In this document: positions 36,665 through 48,317 of the stretch, piece after piece
How the letters are laid out: the number at the start of each line of letters is the position of its first letter
Position numbering within the stretch: the first letter of the stretch is position 1
Assembly: GCF_019578655.1 (NCBI RefSeq)
Contig: NC_063257.1
Coordinates: 24,011,939-24,075,938, forward strand
From: Ricinus communis
Lineage: Eukaryota > Streptophyta > Magnoliopsida > Malpighiales > Euphorbiaceae
Direction: 5' to 3'
Length of the DNA stretch: 64,000 nt
Translations under genes and position numbers: made by a program
Notes under the pieces: model-generated
What the model was told of the DNA's origin: nothing
Databases searched by the model: none
The model's input: only the letters and a program-made list of their open reading frames with translations

Positions 36665-38184
36665 TGATGTGTGCTACTCGTGTTAGCTACAATCTAAGGC
36701 AGTGTACCTATCGATGCAGTCTAGCACTAATGGCGAGTATCAAGGTCGTATTCCTCGGGAAAGCGAAAGCCCAGAGTTACTTCTTTGTTCTTTGTTATAT
36801 TAACCTAAAATGGATGATGAATAAATTCTAAACTAACTATTAACTACGAGCTAAGTTCTAAGGGAGATGCAGGAGTAATTGATAAGTGAAATAATCAAGA
36901 CAAGAAGACAAACCCAAAGGGAATCTAAACTAGTTGGCATCCGAACAAAAGATAAAGGATCAGTGAGTCTAATTATGCTACCCGTGGACGAATTCTTAGA
37001 ATTCGGTTTCTCTCTCGAGATAACCGAATTCCTAAACCTAATAACCTAAAGTTGGAATCTCTTCCTAACAATTGATTCTTAAATTAGCATTAAGCTTTAA
37101 TCCGCCTCTATTAAGCTTTGTTAATTCTTAATCCGGCTAGTTAATTATCCTTATCTCTAAGCGATTATTAACCAGTTCTTGTTATTCAAAGTTCCAATTG
37201 CCAAACGGATTTCTCAATCTCATAAAGCAATCTAAACATCACAATTCACAACGTCTCATGAATAATGCATAATCTTATTCATCACCGAAAACAAGAAGAA
37301 TACAAAACCAACTCAAACAATCTAACAATATAATATCAAGCCAACATAGTAAAGAAATCCCAAATGGATTAAATCAGTCTAGCTAAACATGTTCATGTTT
37401 AAAACAATCTAGGAAATCAATTACAATGAAAGAATAATGAAAATAAAACATGTACACCCTTTTCTCTCGAATTGGATGAGCGAGCTCCAAATCCGGATCT
37501 ACACTTTGATTAATCTCCCAAACGCCTCTTGAATTGCTCCACTCTGTTTTGCACTCGGAATCTTACGATTCGGGATTCTTACTCACCTATGACTCTCTCG
37601 CACTCGATTGTGCGAAACCGAACCAGCCACTAGGGCTCAATGTCACTCTTTCTCTTTCCCCCTTTCTCTTAAGAAAAACTCATTTTTTCTTATTTATTTA
37701 ACTCAGCACGACCGTGTTCAAGGCTATGGATCTCACCAAGTAGGGTTTCACCACGGTCGTGTTTCTCCCCGTGTTGGCTACCACGGGCCGTGTTGCTCCC
37801 CGTGTTATCCACCACAGGCCGTGTTGCTCCCCGTGTTATCCACCACGGGCCGTGCTGAAGGCCGTGGTGGCTACAGAAACCGTGCCCAAACTATTGATTT
37901 GAAGATCAAGTTTTGATGGTTGGTCACGGCCAGTCTAGTGATGGTCGACGGCCTTGACTCAGCCGTGCTCAATGTGCAACGGTGCTCTTGTCCGATCTTG
38001 ATGAATTCTCGTCCGTTTCCGCACGTATTGATCTATAATTGCTTAAACACCGATGATAGTCCTATAAATGTTCCTGAAATGCAAAAGAACATAAAACATG
38101 GGTGATCTGGGAATAAAAGCATAATAATTGCTAAGAACATACGCAAAAATATGCAAGCAAATATGTGTAAAACTATGCTCATCA
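36665..38184 (-). mobile_element. Solo LTR, 1520 bp, with 5-bp target duplication
   Basis: The segment starts TGATGTGTGCTACTCG and ends ATGCTCATCA, giving TG...CA ends, and is flanked on both sides by GTGCA (36660-36664 and 38185-38189). The 5-bp duplication and terminal dinucleotides show a complete LTR, and no internal region remains, so it is a solo LTR. Read on the minus strand it starts TGATGAGCATAGTTTTACAC, a start I associate with plant gypsy LTRs; orientation is therefore tentative. Inside are GC-rich repeats (37750-37870). The insertion split one copy of a local tandem duplication. Confidence 0.8.
37750..37870. repeat. GC-rich tandem repeats inside the solo LTR
   Basis: About four imperfect units of roughly 30 bp built on CCACGGGCCGTGTTGCTCCC followed by CGTGTTATC or CGTGTTGGCTA. 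The motif CACGGCCGTG-like is self-complementary, so the region can form hairpins. It stands out from the AT-rich surroundings. Confidence 0.75.
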
Positions 38185-38189
38185 GTGCA

Positions 38190-39200
38190 CAACTAGATAT
38201 ACATGCAGTTTGCTTCAAGCATTTAAGATCTCCTATGATATCTAACTTTGTGTGTTTCATTCTTAAGTTGAGCTTATGAATCCAATACTCTTTGTACTCT
38301 TTCTTAATTCATCATACCATTTCTTGCTTACATTCAAGAGTTGAGCATAACAGAAAAATACATACTTCATATTCTAAATAGCAATAGAAATCTGCTAGAA
38401 TATTTAAAAGTTTAACTCTCAGAGTGCATATGACATCGTTCTACCTTTATAACCATTAAGGAACTTTCCTCGTGTTAATGGACCAAATACTCGCGTGGGC
38501 TCAACCTTACTTCTTCAAACAAAGGTTAGACAATCCCTCCAAAATAGGATGGACTCTTTTAGACTAAGTCATTTTTATTTAATTTGTATTAAGGCCCTTA
38601 AGGTCATTGTTTGTTAAGCCCCCCTCTGGTTTTTCCCCTGGTTCTCCTTAATCCTTTTCTGGTTTCTGTTCTCTCTACTTTCTTCTATGCATGTTTATTT
38701 TATGTTTTAGGAACTCACATCATATGTAATAAAGGATAAAATTGAACTTAATATTTATTGTGATAATCCCGTATGTTAAGATAATAGGATGAACTAAGCT
38801 TACTAAAGTAACTCTCGCACCTCACTATAGGTCACCTTAAATGTTAATAATAAAATGAATCTATCATTTATAATAGGGTTAATAGAAATTGCAAATGTTA
38901 TGAACACCAAAGTATGCAAAGATAAAACTTAAGGAACCAAAGTGACTCCCGATTAGGACTAGTAAAGGTGCCGATGTGTTTCCCTTTTAGGAATAGTCAA
39001 GGTACTTGAATACCTCCACCTTAGGCTAGTCTCTTATTTTCTCACTTCACACGCTAAGCAAAATAAAAAAAGTGTTGATGATTAAAAAAAAAGTAAGGCA
39101 CAACCGATTAAGATAATATTATTAGGATAGGCAAAGGCTTATAATCGAGTGGAGGCTATGCGTCATTGCTTAGGCGGATATAGATTCTTTTATAAAACTT
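38190..39200. other. Unassigned sequence between the solo LTR and the LINE
   Basis: The first ~80 bases complete the tandem duplication interrupted by the solo LTR. The rest has no open frame with recognisable similarity, no LTR ends and no inverted repeats that I could see. A T/C-rich run at 38625-38700 precedes a fairly AT-rich part. Confidence 0.4.
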
Positions 39201-39862
39201 TCTCTATTCGTACCTAATTTTTCAAACCTAGAATCTCTAATTTTAAGGAGGGGAAAATTAAGCTTTCTATGAGGGATACAAAGTTGTTATTCTCGCTTCT
39301 GAACATGTCCCGATCTCATCGGGTGGAAACCCTTTTTTTGAATGGTCTTAAAGCTTTTCATAATCCCTTAGGGCCCTCAACTGAACGACTCATTGTAAAA
39401 TGGGCCTAGTATGAAGAATGGTTCCTTAACACAGTAACGAGATCACACAGAACTTGGGTCGGGCCCTGAAAAAGCCGTGGTCATAGCTTATCATTTTTAT
39501 GAAGATCTCTACAAAGTTGATGTTTCTGTTATGCTAGACTCTCTCAATCCGAGTTGTTTTCCTCCATTAACCTGGATCAGCTAGAGGAATTGAATCGGTC
39601 TTTCATGGTTAAAGATGTTGGAGTTGCTTTATTTCAAATGGCTCCTTAGAAATCTCTAAGGCCTGATGGTTTTCATGTAGGCTTTTTCCAAAAAGCATGG
39701 GGAGTTGTTAGTTCTTCTTTGAGCAAATTTGTGCTCTCTTTCCTTCTTCGTGGTGATTTAGATGCTTATATTAATGAGATCCTCATCACCTTGATTTTAA
39801 AAATTCAACATCCGAATAGTTTGAGTCAAATGTGGGCAATTAGTCTTTGTAATGTTACTTAT
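39200..39862 (+). mobile_element. LINE (L1-type) 5' part of the reverse transcriptase region, split by a copia element
   Basis: Broken reading frames on the + strand match the start of an L1-type reverse transcriptase: a stretch around 39650-39700 (MAP.KS..PDGF.VGFFQKAWG pattern across frames), then an LLRGDLDAYINEILITLILK-like segment. Frameshifts and stops are frequent. The 5' end of the LINE, including its ORF1 and endonuclease, is absent or unrecognisable, so the start given here is approximate. The sequence resumes at 44557 after the copia insertion. Confidence 0.7.
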
Positions 39863-40130
39863 TGTTAAGACTCTTTCTCAACAGTTCATTTCATCTCAAC
39901 CAAGTTAATTTGCTGTTTCAAATAAAATCTCTGGTTTGTAGGGATGTAGTTAGCCTTTCAATCATTCTTGTTTAGGATTACCACTAACTAGTTCATGCTA
40001 AATAGTGGGCTACTATTTTTCAACTTTCTGTTATGTAAAAGCCTACTAAAAGGCTGTTTCCTTTCAATGAAGAAAAGAGTTTTCACTCATCTATTGAGGT
40101 GTGTTCTAGTATATTTCATTTAGCCTTTCA
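39863..40130 (+). repeat. 5' LTR of the 4.7-kb copia element (268 bp)
   Basis: Begins TGTTAAGACTCTTTCTC and ends TTTAGCCTTTCA. The partner is 44282-44551. CAATGAAG-type sequence and an AAATAAAATC motif lie inside, but I did not locate a confident TATA box. Confidence 0.93.
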
Positions 40131-40133
40131 TTG

Positions 40134-40145
40134 TGGTATCAGAGC
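40134..40145 (+). other. Primer-binding site of the 4.7-kb copia element
   Basis: TGGTATCAGAGC, an exact match to the complement of the initiator tRNA-Met 3' end. It starts three bases after the 5' LTR. Confidence 0.93.
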
Positions 40146-40228
40146 CACCACCTGGCGCCTGATCAAGAGGGCTTGAGTGCAAACACAAGAGAACAGTGAG
40201 GAAATAGACGTGAGTGAGTGTGTGAGAA

Positions 40229-43200
40229 ATGGTAGAAAAGGGTAGTTTGCTAACTATTCCTTATTTTGATGGAGATTATGAGCATTGGGCGATGCTCATA
40301 GAGAATCTACTGCGGTCTAAGAAGTGGTGGCACTTGGTGGATCCAGGTTTTAACAAACCGGCAAGTGGTGTTGTCATGAATGAATTCCAAAGAGAAGTGC
40401 TAGCAGATTTAAAGCTGAAAGATTTGAAGGTAAAGAACTACCTCTTTGCAGCCATCGACAAGACAACGTTAAAGATCATTACGCAGAAGGATGCATCCAA
40501 ACAGCTCTGGGATTCAATGAAAACCAGATTTCAAGGAGATGAGAAGGTGAAGGATGCATAGTTGCATACACTTAGGAGGGAATTTGAGGTGCTTGAGATG
40601 AAAATGGGTGAGTCTGTTTCTGACTATTTCTCAAGAGTTGTATTAGTCTGCAACAATATGAGTGATCTAGGTGAAGGCATGGAGGATGCCAAGATCGTAC
40701 AAAAGATTTTGCACACTCTTCCTGAAAGCTGGAATTTCGTTGTATGCTCGATTGAGGAATCGAAGGATCTGAAATCTCTTTCGTTGAATCAACTTCGAAG
40801 TTCACTCTTGGTTCACGAACCAAAGTTTTGAAAGTGTAGTATTAATGTCAGCGAAGAACAAGCACTCAAAGCCACAGTGGATGTGAGTAGAGAAAGAAGT
40901 GGAGAAAGAGGTCGTGGCAGGGGAACATATAGAGGAAGAGGCAGAGGGAGACAGAGTTACAACCGTGCCACAATTGAATGCTTCAAGTGTCACAAACTCG
41001 GTCACTACAAGTTTGAATGTCCCTTTTGGGACAAGGATGCAAATTATGCTGAATTTGATGAAGAAGAAGAGATGTTGCTGATGACATATGTGGAGTTGTA
41101 TCAAGCTAAGAGGGAAGACACATGGTTTCTGGATTCTGGTTGCTCTAACCATATGTGTGGAGATAAAAGCAAGTTTTCTGAATTGAATGAGGAGTTTAGT
41201 CGTATGGTGAAGCTCGGCAACAACAATAGAATGAGTGTACTTGGGAAAGGAAAAGTGAAGTTGTGTATTGAAGGAGTAACTCATATCGTACAGGAGGTAT
41301 ACTATGTCCCAAAACTCAAAAACAATCTTTTGAGTGTTGGACAACTACAAGAGAGAGGCTTGGCAGTCCTTATGCATGAAGGAATGTGCCGCATATACCA
41401 CCCAGACAGAGGCCTAATCATCCAAACCAACAAGACAGCAAACATAATGTTTTTGTTGGTTTCAAAAGATCATGAGGAGAACCAGGAAAAGGTAGAGAAG
41501 AAAGAGATGTGTTTTCAAACAACTACTACTCAAAATCTCACTCATTTGTGGCATTGCCGTTTCGCACATCTTAGTCACAAAGGTCTTAGGACTCTCCATT
41601 ACAAGAACATGGTTCGCGGGCTACCACAACTACATGCATCAAGTAAGGTGTGTGATGACTGTATGAAAGGGAAGCAACATCGAGATCCAATTCCAAAGAA
41701 AAGCACATGGACAGCATCCCAAAAGTTGCAACTAGTTCACGCTGACATTTGCGGTCCTATTTCCCCTGCTTCAGACAATGACAAAAGGTACATACTATGT
41801 TTTATAGGTGATTTCTCAAGAAAAGCATGGACCTATTTTCTATTAGAAAAATCAGAAGCATATATGTACTTTAGATGTTTTAAGATGCTTGTAGAAAAAG
41901 AAAGTGGCATGTCTATAAAGTGTTTAAGAACAGATAGAGGTGGAGAGTTCTGCTCAACAGAATTTTCAGAGTTTTGCAAGCTGAATGGAATCAAGAGGCA
42001 GCTTACTACGGCTTACACTCCTCAACAAAATGGAGTTGTCGAGCGTAAAAACAGGACCGTGCTCAACCTTGTGAGATCAACACTTTTTGAGAAAAAAGTG
42101 CCAACACCTTTCTGGCATGAAGCAGTTAAATGGGCAATCTATGTTCTCAACTGATCACCTATAGCCGCATTGTCAGACATGACACCTGAGGAAGCATGGA
42201 GCGAAAAAAAGCCATCAGTTGAGCACTTTCGGGTCTTCGGATGTGTGGGACATGTACACATTCCTGATGCAACAAGAAAAAAACTGGAAGACAAAAGTGT
42301 CAAATGTGTGCTTCTGGGATTCAGTGACGAGTCCAAAGGATATAAGATGTACAATCCCACAACAAAGAAGATCAGAGTTAGTAGAGATGTAGTGTTTGAA
42401 GAAGAAGAACAATGGGATTGGGAGATGAGTCACAAAGAAGAAGTAAAAATGCAGCTGAAATGGGATGATGAAGATGATGAGGAGGATATCATATATGAGG
42501 ATTTTAGCAGTGAAAGAGAAGCAGTCATCAGGGAACTTCAACTAACAAATGTAAGTCCTTCAAATGTCAACACAAACAGTGCCAGGATGAGAGCAAGGGA
42601 GGGTCGGGAAAGGACAACACCAGCCTGGATGAATGACTATGTCTCTGGAGAGGGACTTTCAGAGGAAGAAGATGCTAGTGATGTTGTTAACATGACAATT
42701 ATTGATTCCACTGATCCCACAACCTATGAAGAAGTAGTCAGGTTTGAAAAATGGAGGAAAGCTATGGAGGTTGAGATTGAAGCAATTGAGAAGAACCAGA
42801 CTTGGGAGCTGACTGAACTACCTAAAGGTACAAAGAAGATTGGTGTCAAGTGGATCTATAAGACAAAGCTGAATGAGGTTGGAGAAGTCAACAAGTTCAA
42901 AGCTCGACTCGTGGCTAAAGGTTACTCATAAGAGCATGGAATAGATTATTCTGAAGTGTTTGCTCCAGTAGCAAGGATGGACACAATAAGAATGGTGTTA
43001 GCTCAAGCTGCTCAACGTGGTTGGAAAGTATTCCAACTTGATATGAAATCAGCTTTCCTACTTGGAAAATTAGAGGAGGATGTATACGTGGAGCAACCGA
43101 AAGGATTTGAGAAAAGAGACAGAGAGAATATGGTGTACAAGCTTCACAAAGCTCTGTACGGACTAAAGCAAGCACCACGTGCCTGGTTCAGTCGAGTCAA

Positions 43201-44210
43201 AAACTACTTTCTCAAAGAAGGTTTCCTAAAGAGTCAGAATGAGCAGATACTCTTTGTAAAGAAGAATGAAGGAGGTAAGATACTTATTGTTAGTATCTAT
43301 GTTGATGATCTTATTTATACTGGTGATGATGTTGATATGATGAGGGAGTTCAAAGTGTCGATGCAAAAAGAATTTGATATGACAGATTTGGGGAGTATGA
43401 GATTCTTTTTGGGGATAGAAGTGACTCAATGTGATGAAGGAATATATATTTGCCAGAGAAAGTATGCAACTGAAGTTTTGAGAAGGTTTGGGATGGAGGA
43501 CTGTAACTCAGTCAACAACCCATTAGTTCCTGGACAAAAGCTGTATAAAGATGACAAAGGGAGGAAAGTAGATGAAACACAGTTCAAACAAATTGTGGGG
43601 AGTTTGATGTATATCACTGCAACCCGTCCGGACTTAATGTTTGTGGTAAGTCTGATTTCTCGTTTCATGTCAAATTCAACTGAAATGCATATGTTAGCTA
43701 TAAAGAGATGCTTGCGATACTTAAAAGGAGCAGTTGATTACGAATTGCATATAAAGAGGTGGAACAGAGGAGCTAGTTGGATTCAGCGGTGATTCTGTTG
43801 GAGATTTAGAAGGAAGAAAGAGTACATTTGGCTATGTATTTTTCATGAATAAATCAGCAGTTGCTTGGTCATCTAAAAAGCAACCTATTGTCACTCTCTC
43901 TACAACAGAAGCCGAATTCATTGCTGCAGCTAGTTGTGCATGTCAAGCAGTATGGATGAGAAGAATACTGAAGGAGATAAGCTATTCACAGTAAGGAGGT
44001 ACAATGATTATGTGTGATAATTCTTCTACTATCAAACTGTCTAAGGATCCAGTAATGTATAGCAGGAGCAAACACATTGATGTAAGGTATTTCTTTTTAA
44101 GAGATCTTAATGAAGATGGAGTTATTAAGTTGGTATACTATGGAACGAAGGATCAAATTGCATATGTGCTGACTAAACCATTGAAGTTGGGAGCTTTTCA
44201 GTCATTTTGA
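40229..44210 (+). pseudogene. Copia gag-pol polyprotein, degenerate
   Basis: Gag opens at 40229 (MVEKGSLLTIPYFDGDY). Further domains in order: zinc knuckle CFKCHKLGHYKFEC (about 40980-41020), protease with DSGCSNHM (about 41125-41150), pre-integrase and integrase 41540-42150 with the D, D and E contexts VHADICGP, LRTDRGGEF and GVVERKNR, reverse transcriptase with YVDD at about 43300, and RNase H with TLSTTEAEF and MCDNSSTIKLSKDPV. In-frame stops occur near 40559 (TAG), 40829 (TGA), 42152 (TGA), 42929 (TAA) and 43992 (TAA); several fit single C-to-T changes in Gln or Arg codons. A frameshift lies near 43755. Catalytic residues are otherwise kept, so decay is recent. The longest open piece is 40877-42154. 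Confidence 0.93.
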
Positions 44211-44281
44211 GAACAACTTGGAGTTTGCAGGATACCTCTGTTAAACTAAATGCAGTATCAGTTTTAGTTTAAGGGAGGGTT

Positions 44282-44551
44282 TGTTAAGACTCTTTCTCAA
44301 CAGTTCGTTTCGTGTCAATCAAGTTAGTTTGCTGTTTCAAATAAAATCCCTAATTTGTAGGGATGTAGTTAGCCTTTCAATCATTCTTGTTTAGGATTAC
44401 CACTAACTAGTTCATGCTAAGTAGTGGGCTGCTATTTTTCAACTTTATGTTATGTAAATGCCTACTAAAAGGTTGTTTCCTTTCAATGAAGAAAATAGAG
44501 TTTTCACTCATCTATTGAGGTGTGTTTTAGTATATTTCATTTAGCCTTTCA
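44282..44551 (+). repeat. 3' LTR of the 4.7-kb copia element (270 bp)
   Basis: Begins TGTTAAGACTCTTTCTC and ends TTTAGCCTTTCA, just like its partner, and is followed by the duplicated target CTTAT. It is preceded by the purine-rich tract TTAAGGGAGGGTT. Confidence 0.93.
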
Positions 44552-44556
44552 CTTAT

Positions 44557-47490
44557 AAAGTCATTACAAAGACCATGGTTAACATATTAAAGCTAGTGCT
44601 TTCAAATCTAATCTCTCCCTCTCAAAGTAATTTTATGCTAGGAAGACACGTTTCAAGTAATGTTATTATGTTTCGGGAAGCTTTCTATAGTACGCAAACT
44701 AGAAAGGTTGGTAACGGTTTTATGGTTATGAAGATTGATTTAGAAAAAGCTTATGCTTGTATTTCATGAGAGTTTATTAGGAATACCATTATAGATATTA
44801 GCTTGGGTAGTACTTGGTGCGAGAATATTATGGATTGCATTCAAGCTAGTAGTCTTTCTGTTTTATGGAATGGTGAGCCTCTTCCTGCTTTCAAACCTTC
44901 GTGAAGAATTAGGCAAGGTGATTCAATTTTGCCGTACTTATTTGTGTTGTGTGCTGAGAAGCTATCCCACTTAATTAATTATGTATGAGTTCAGGTTATG
45001 GAAGCCTTTAACTTTCTCTAGTCATGGTCCAGGCCTTTTCCATCTGCTGTTCGCAGATGATACAGTTTTGTTTGAAGAGGCTACGGAGGAGCATATGGGT
45101 ATTATAATAGCCTGCCTTAATGAGTTTTTTCATGCCTCAAGACAGCTTGTGAACTTTCAAAAGTCAAGCTTGTTTGTTTCTCCTAATGTTGATAGTGGTG
45201 TTGTAAAAAAGGTCTCTTTAATGTCTAGTATTTCGTTAACAATGTATTTGGGAATGTATCTCGGCGCCTTGTCGATTCATGGGAGAGTATCGAATAATGC
45301 TCTTCAGTTCCTTATTGATCGGGTGAATCATAAATTACCAGGTTGGAAGTCTAAGAATTTGTCCCTAACTGGTTGTGTGACGCTTGTCCATTCAGTGCTC
45401 TCGACCATGCTTATGCTCTGCAGACCTGCCAAATTCCTTATGGAGTCATTAATGGGATGAGAAGTTATGTAGAAATTTTATTTAGAGAGCAAATCATGAA
45501 CAAAAGGGGGTTAGTCTTATTCGATGGGAGGAAGTGGTTAAGCCCAAACAGCTGGTGGGTTAGGGATTCAGGATTTGAGAAAGGTGAATATAGCTTTTTT
45601 AGCAAAGTTGGGGTGGCAAGTGCTAAGAGATCATGATCAACTTTTTGCTACAGTAATTCGTAATAAGTATATGAAGGGTGGGAGAGATATAAATTGTCCA
45701 AGGAAGAATCAGATTACCTCCTCAATCTGGAGGGGTATTCAGGCAGGGGCTCCTTTAGTATCTAAGGGTATTATAAAGAAGGTTAGAAAATGGTAGAAGT
45801 ACTAATTTCTAGATGGAATCTTAGCTCTTAGATGTCCCTCTAATTTTAATAACAGTTTCTAGTGTGCCATTGCAGGATCAAAACTATTTGGGTAGTGATT
45901 ATTAAATAGCAGGTAGAGGATGGGACTGGGGTAAGCTTAATGGTATTCTTCCTATAGATATTGGACAAAGGTTAGCGGCTTTCCTACTGTCTGAGGATAG
46001 TGGAGCTCAAGATGGGGAAATATGGAAATTTTCAAAGAATAGTGACTTCTTTATTAAAACAGCTTATGTAGCTCTTCATCATGTTGGTCTAAGGAAGAAT
46101 GCAAGGGTCTGGAAACTAGTTTGGAGGGTTGTTGTGCCTCAAGGAATTTGCATGTATTTATGGCTTATTGTGCAGGATAAGATTTTAAGTAACACAGAGA
46201 GAGTGAAGAAAGGTTTAACTCTTACTCCTTATTGTGATGTTTGTTAGACTTCTGTGGAATCCTCACTCTTATCCTTAGGGATCACCAGCAGGCTCTCTTC
46301 GGTTCAGCTAGGACCCTAGTTCCTGAATTTCATTTCTATGCAAATCAAGATCGAGAAAAGGAAGTTTCGAGCTTGGGAGCATTTACTGTTGACTCGTTAT
46401 CATGTTGTTGAGAAAGAAACGAGTATGGTTCAATGGTTATTGCATAATTTTTCCATCTTTTATAAAGAGGGTTATAAAGGTAACTGCGTTATGCTTTTTG
46501 CCTTAACCTTATGGTAGTTATGGCATTGAAGGAATGATAGAATTTTTTGAAAGAAACTGTTGCCTTTAGATCAAAAGGCTTGGTTCATTAAAGCTTATGC
46601 AATTGAGGTTGAGAGAGCTTGGAATAATTGTTCGTCTGTTGTTCCAGGGAGTAAAGTTGTTATGAGACTGATTGGTTGGATTGCTCCTCCTTTAAATTGC
46701 ATTAGAAATATGAGTGGGTGCTCCGAAAGGAATCCTGGGAGAGCTGCTGGAGGAGGTCGTTTCATGATTATAGTGGTAATTGGTTGAATGTTTCGTTATC
46801 AATATTGGAAAGTGTTAAGCTATTGAGGCTGAACCATATGCTATTCTTAAATGGCTATCTTTTGGCTTATAATAAGGCCTATAGGAGACTTGTGGTTAAG
46901 GTTGACTCCCAGGTTGTTGTGTAGTGGCTTCTGGATTTGGTGCCTTAGGAGGGTCATTGTTCTAATTTGGTTCATGCTTGTTGCAATTTGATGAGTGATT
47001 TAGGGTGAGTTTGACATTGAGTTTGCAAAAGAGATTTTCTAACTTCAATTTTTATTTTGAATGATATTTTAAGTTTTGAAAATTACTTTTTCAAATATTA
47101 GGTGAATAGATGCTTTTCCTAAAAGCAGATTTAAGAAAACCAATTTATAAATAAATTAAAAATTTAATATATTAAATTAAAAAATTTCCAAGTCTGTTTT
47201 TTGAACACCCAATAACAGTTCCAATCATACCCTTAAAAGATGTTAGAGTTCAACATATGTGCAGAGAGGGCAATCGAGCTGCTGACTGACTTGCTTATCT
47301 AGCTTTGTCATACTAAAGGGGCTCTTTTGACTTGATTTTTCCTTCTGAGAGCCTGATTCAAATCCTTCATGAAGATACCTGAGGGTTTCTTTTTCCAGAA
47401 TAGTGGTTGTTTAGTTTTGTTGGTGTCCCTATCTTCTTTTGTATCCAGAAAATAATTCACTTTAATGCATTAAATCCTAACTCTTAAAAA
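44557..47490 (+). mobile_element. LINE (L1-type) 3' part: reverse transcriptase, zinc-binding and RNase H regions
   Basis: The LINE continues from the copia insertion with degenerate + strand frames. Order: RT segment with SQSNFMLGRHVSSNVI and MKIDLEKAYACIS (44575-44770), an RQGDS segment near 44920, the RT catalytic LLFADDTVLFEEA (about 45040-45080), LPGWKSKNLSLTG (about 45335), a LRKVNIAFLAKLGWQ segment (45575), a zinc-binding segment with WKLVWRVVVPQ and YLWLIVQDKI (46100-46180), and an RNase H remainder around 46860-47290. A MITE interrupts the last part. The 3' end is near 47490, where TTAAAAAAATAAATG may be the remnant of a poly(A) tail. Many stops and frameshifts make it dead. Confidence 0.82.
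47003..47232. mobile_element. Tourist-like MITE in the LINE RNase H region (230 bp)
   Basis: The segment begins GGGTGAGTTTGACATTG and ends ATCATACCC, with TTA on both sides (47000-47002 and 47233-47235). The LINE reading similarity stops at the left edge and resumes at the right edge, which supports an insertion. The terminal inverted repeats are poorly matched beyond the first 4 bases, so the superfamily rests mainly on the TTA duplication and GGGT ends. It codes for nothing. Confidence 0.6.
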
Positions 47491-48317
47491 AATAAATGTT
47501 TAATTATCAAATAATAAATTCAGTATTTCTACAATTATCTCTAAATACATTAATAAAACAATTCTTAAACAATTACATGAAAACAATAATTCCTTATTTT
47601 ATAAGAGGTTGTACTGTTTTTAAATAAAATAAAAAAGTCCATGGAAGATGATAAAGCGCTAAATTTTAAAGTTTTATGTATTATGTTACGGAGTAATGCA
47701 TTGATTTTATTTCAAGGCATTGATAATTCTGATACACTTCGAATTATAATCATATCTAATTTAGGCTATATATTATTTATTAATTAGTTTTGTTGGTCTA
47801 AATAAAATGGTTAGAGAATTAGGTTATGGACTGCATCATTGATTTTATTTCAAGTTATGCTACTTGAGGCCTCACTTATAATTTAAGAAGTACAAATGAT
47901 TTTGAAAGGTATAAGTATTCGTGTTAGACATCTTTTAATATAAAAATATGTTTGACAATTGGCCAACACATATTTACATATGTCAAAATATTTTGTTTTA
48001 TTTTTATCGACACAGTATGCTGTAGTTAGAATATTTTTAGAATATATTTGAACACTTTTAAAATACAACGAAGCAATTTTAAAATTTAAAAAACCAGATT
48101 AAATAGCAGTTTAATTCTCAAAATTTACAAGCAATTTCACAATTAGCCCTAAAGTTTATTTTTTTATTTAATTAGCCCATAATATCTGTAAATATAATTA
48201 ATTTTTGGTAAAATTAAAAGGAAATAAAAAAAACACACACATTATATATATAACTCAAAACGATCCCAGAAATCAAGCGTGTTGAACTTTTAGTTTCTAA
48301 CCTTGCCAGAACACTTA
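47491..48317. other. AT-rich intergenic sequence
   Basis: Between the LINE end and the first gypsy-type LTR. Very AT-rich, with no recognised coding similarity, LTR ends or inverted repeats. Confidence 0.5.

Larger units (their letters stand above)
39863..44551 (+). mobile_element. Nearly complete Ty1/copia retrotransposon (4689 bp)
   Basis: Two LTRs (39863-40130 and 44282-44551) bracket a gag-pol region. The flanks are CTTAT on both sides (39858-39862 and 44552-44556), a 5-bp target duplication. The 5' LTR is followed by a tRNA-Met primer-binding site (40134-40145), and the 3' LTR is preceded by the purine tract AAGGGAGGG (about 44270-44278). By eye the LTRs differ at about 14 of 268 positions plus a 2-bp indel, roughly 5 percent, so the insertion is fairly young on the scale of this window. 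It inserted into a LINE. The polyprotein has several stops and a frameshift, so the copy is not autonomous. Confidence 0.95.

Noticed and set aside
40134..40145. tRNA gene remnants at the TGGTATCAGA sites
   Set aside because: These are retrotransposon primer-binding sites next to LTR ends (also 14384-14395 and 58221-58233), not tRNA genes; no cloverleaf surrounds them.
40802..41344. 180-codon minus-strand open frame
   Set aside because: It is the antisense of the copia gag, protease and zinc-knuckle region, whose + strand reading has clear motifs.
46560..46924. Open frames of 75 and 68 codons treated as host genes
   Set aside because: They belong to the decayed C-terminal part of the LINE and are separated only by frameshifts.
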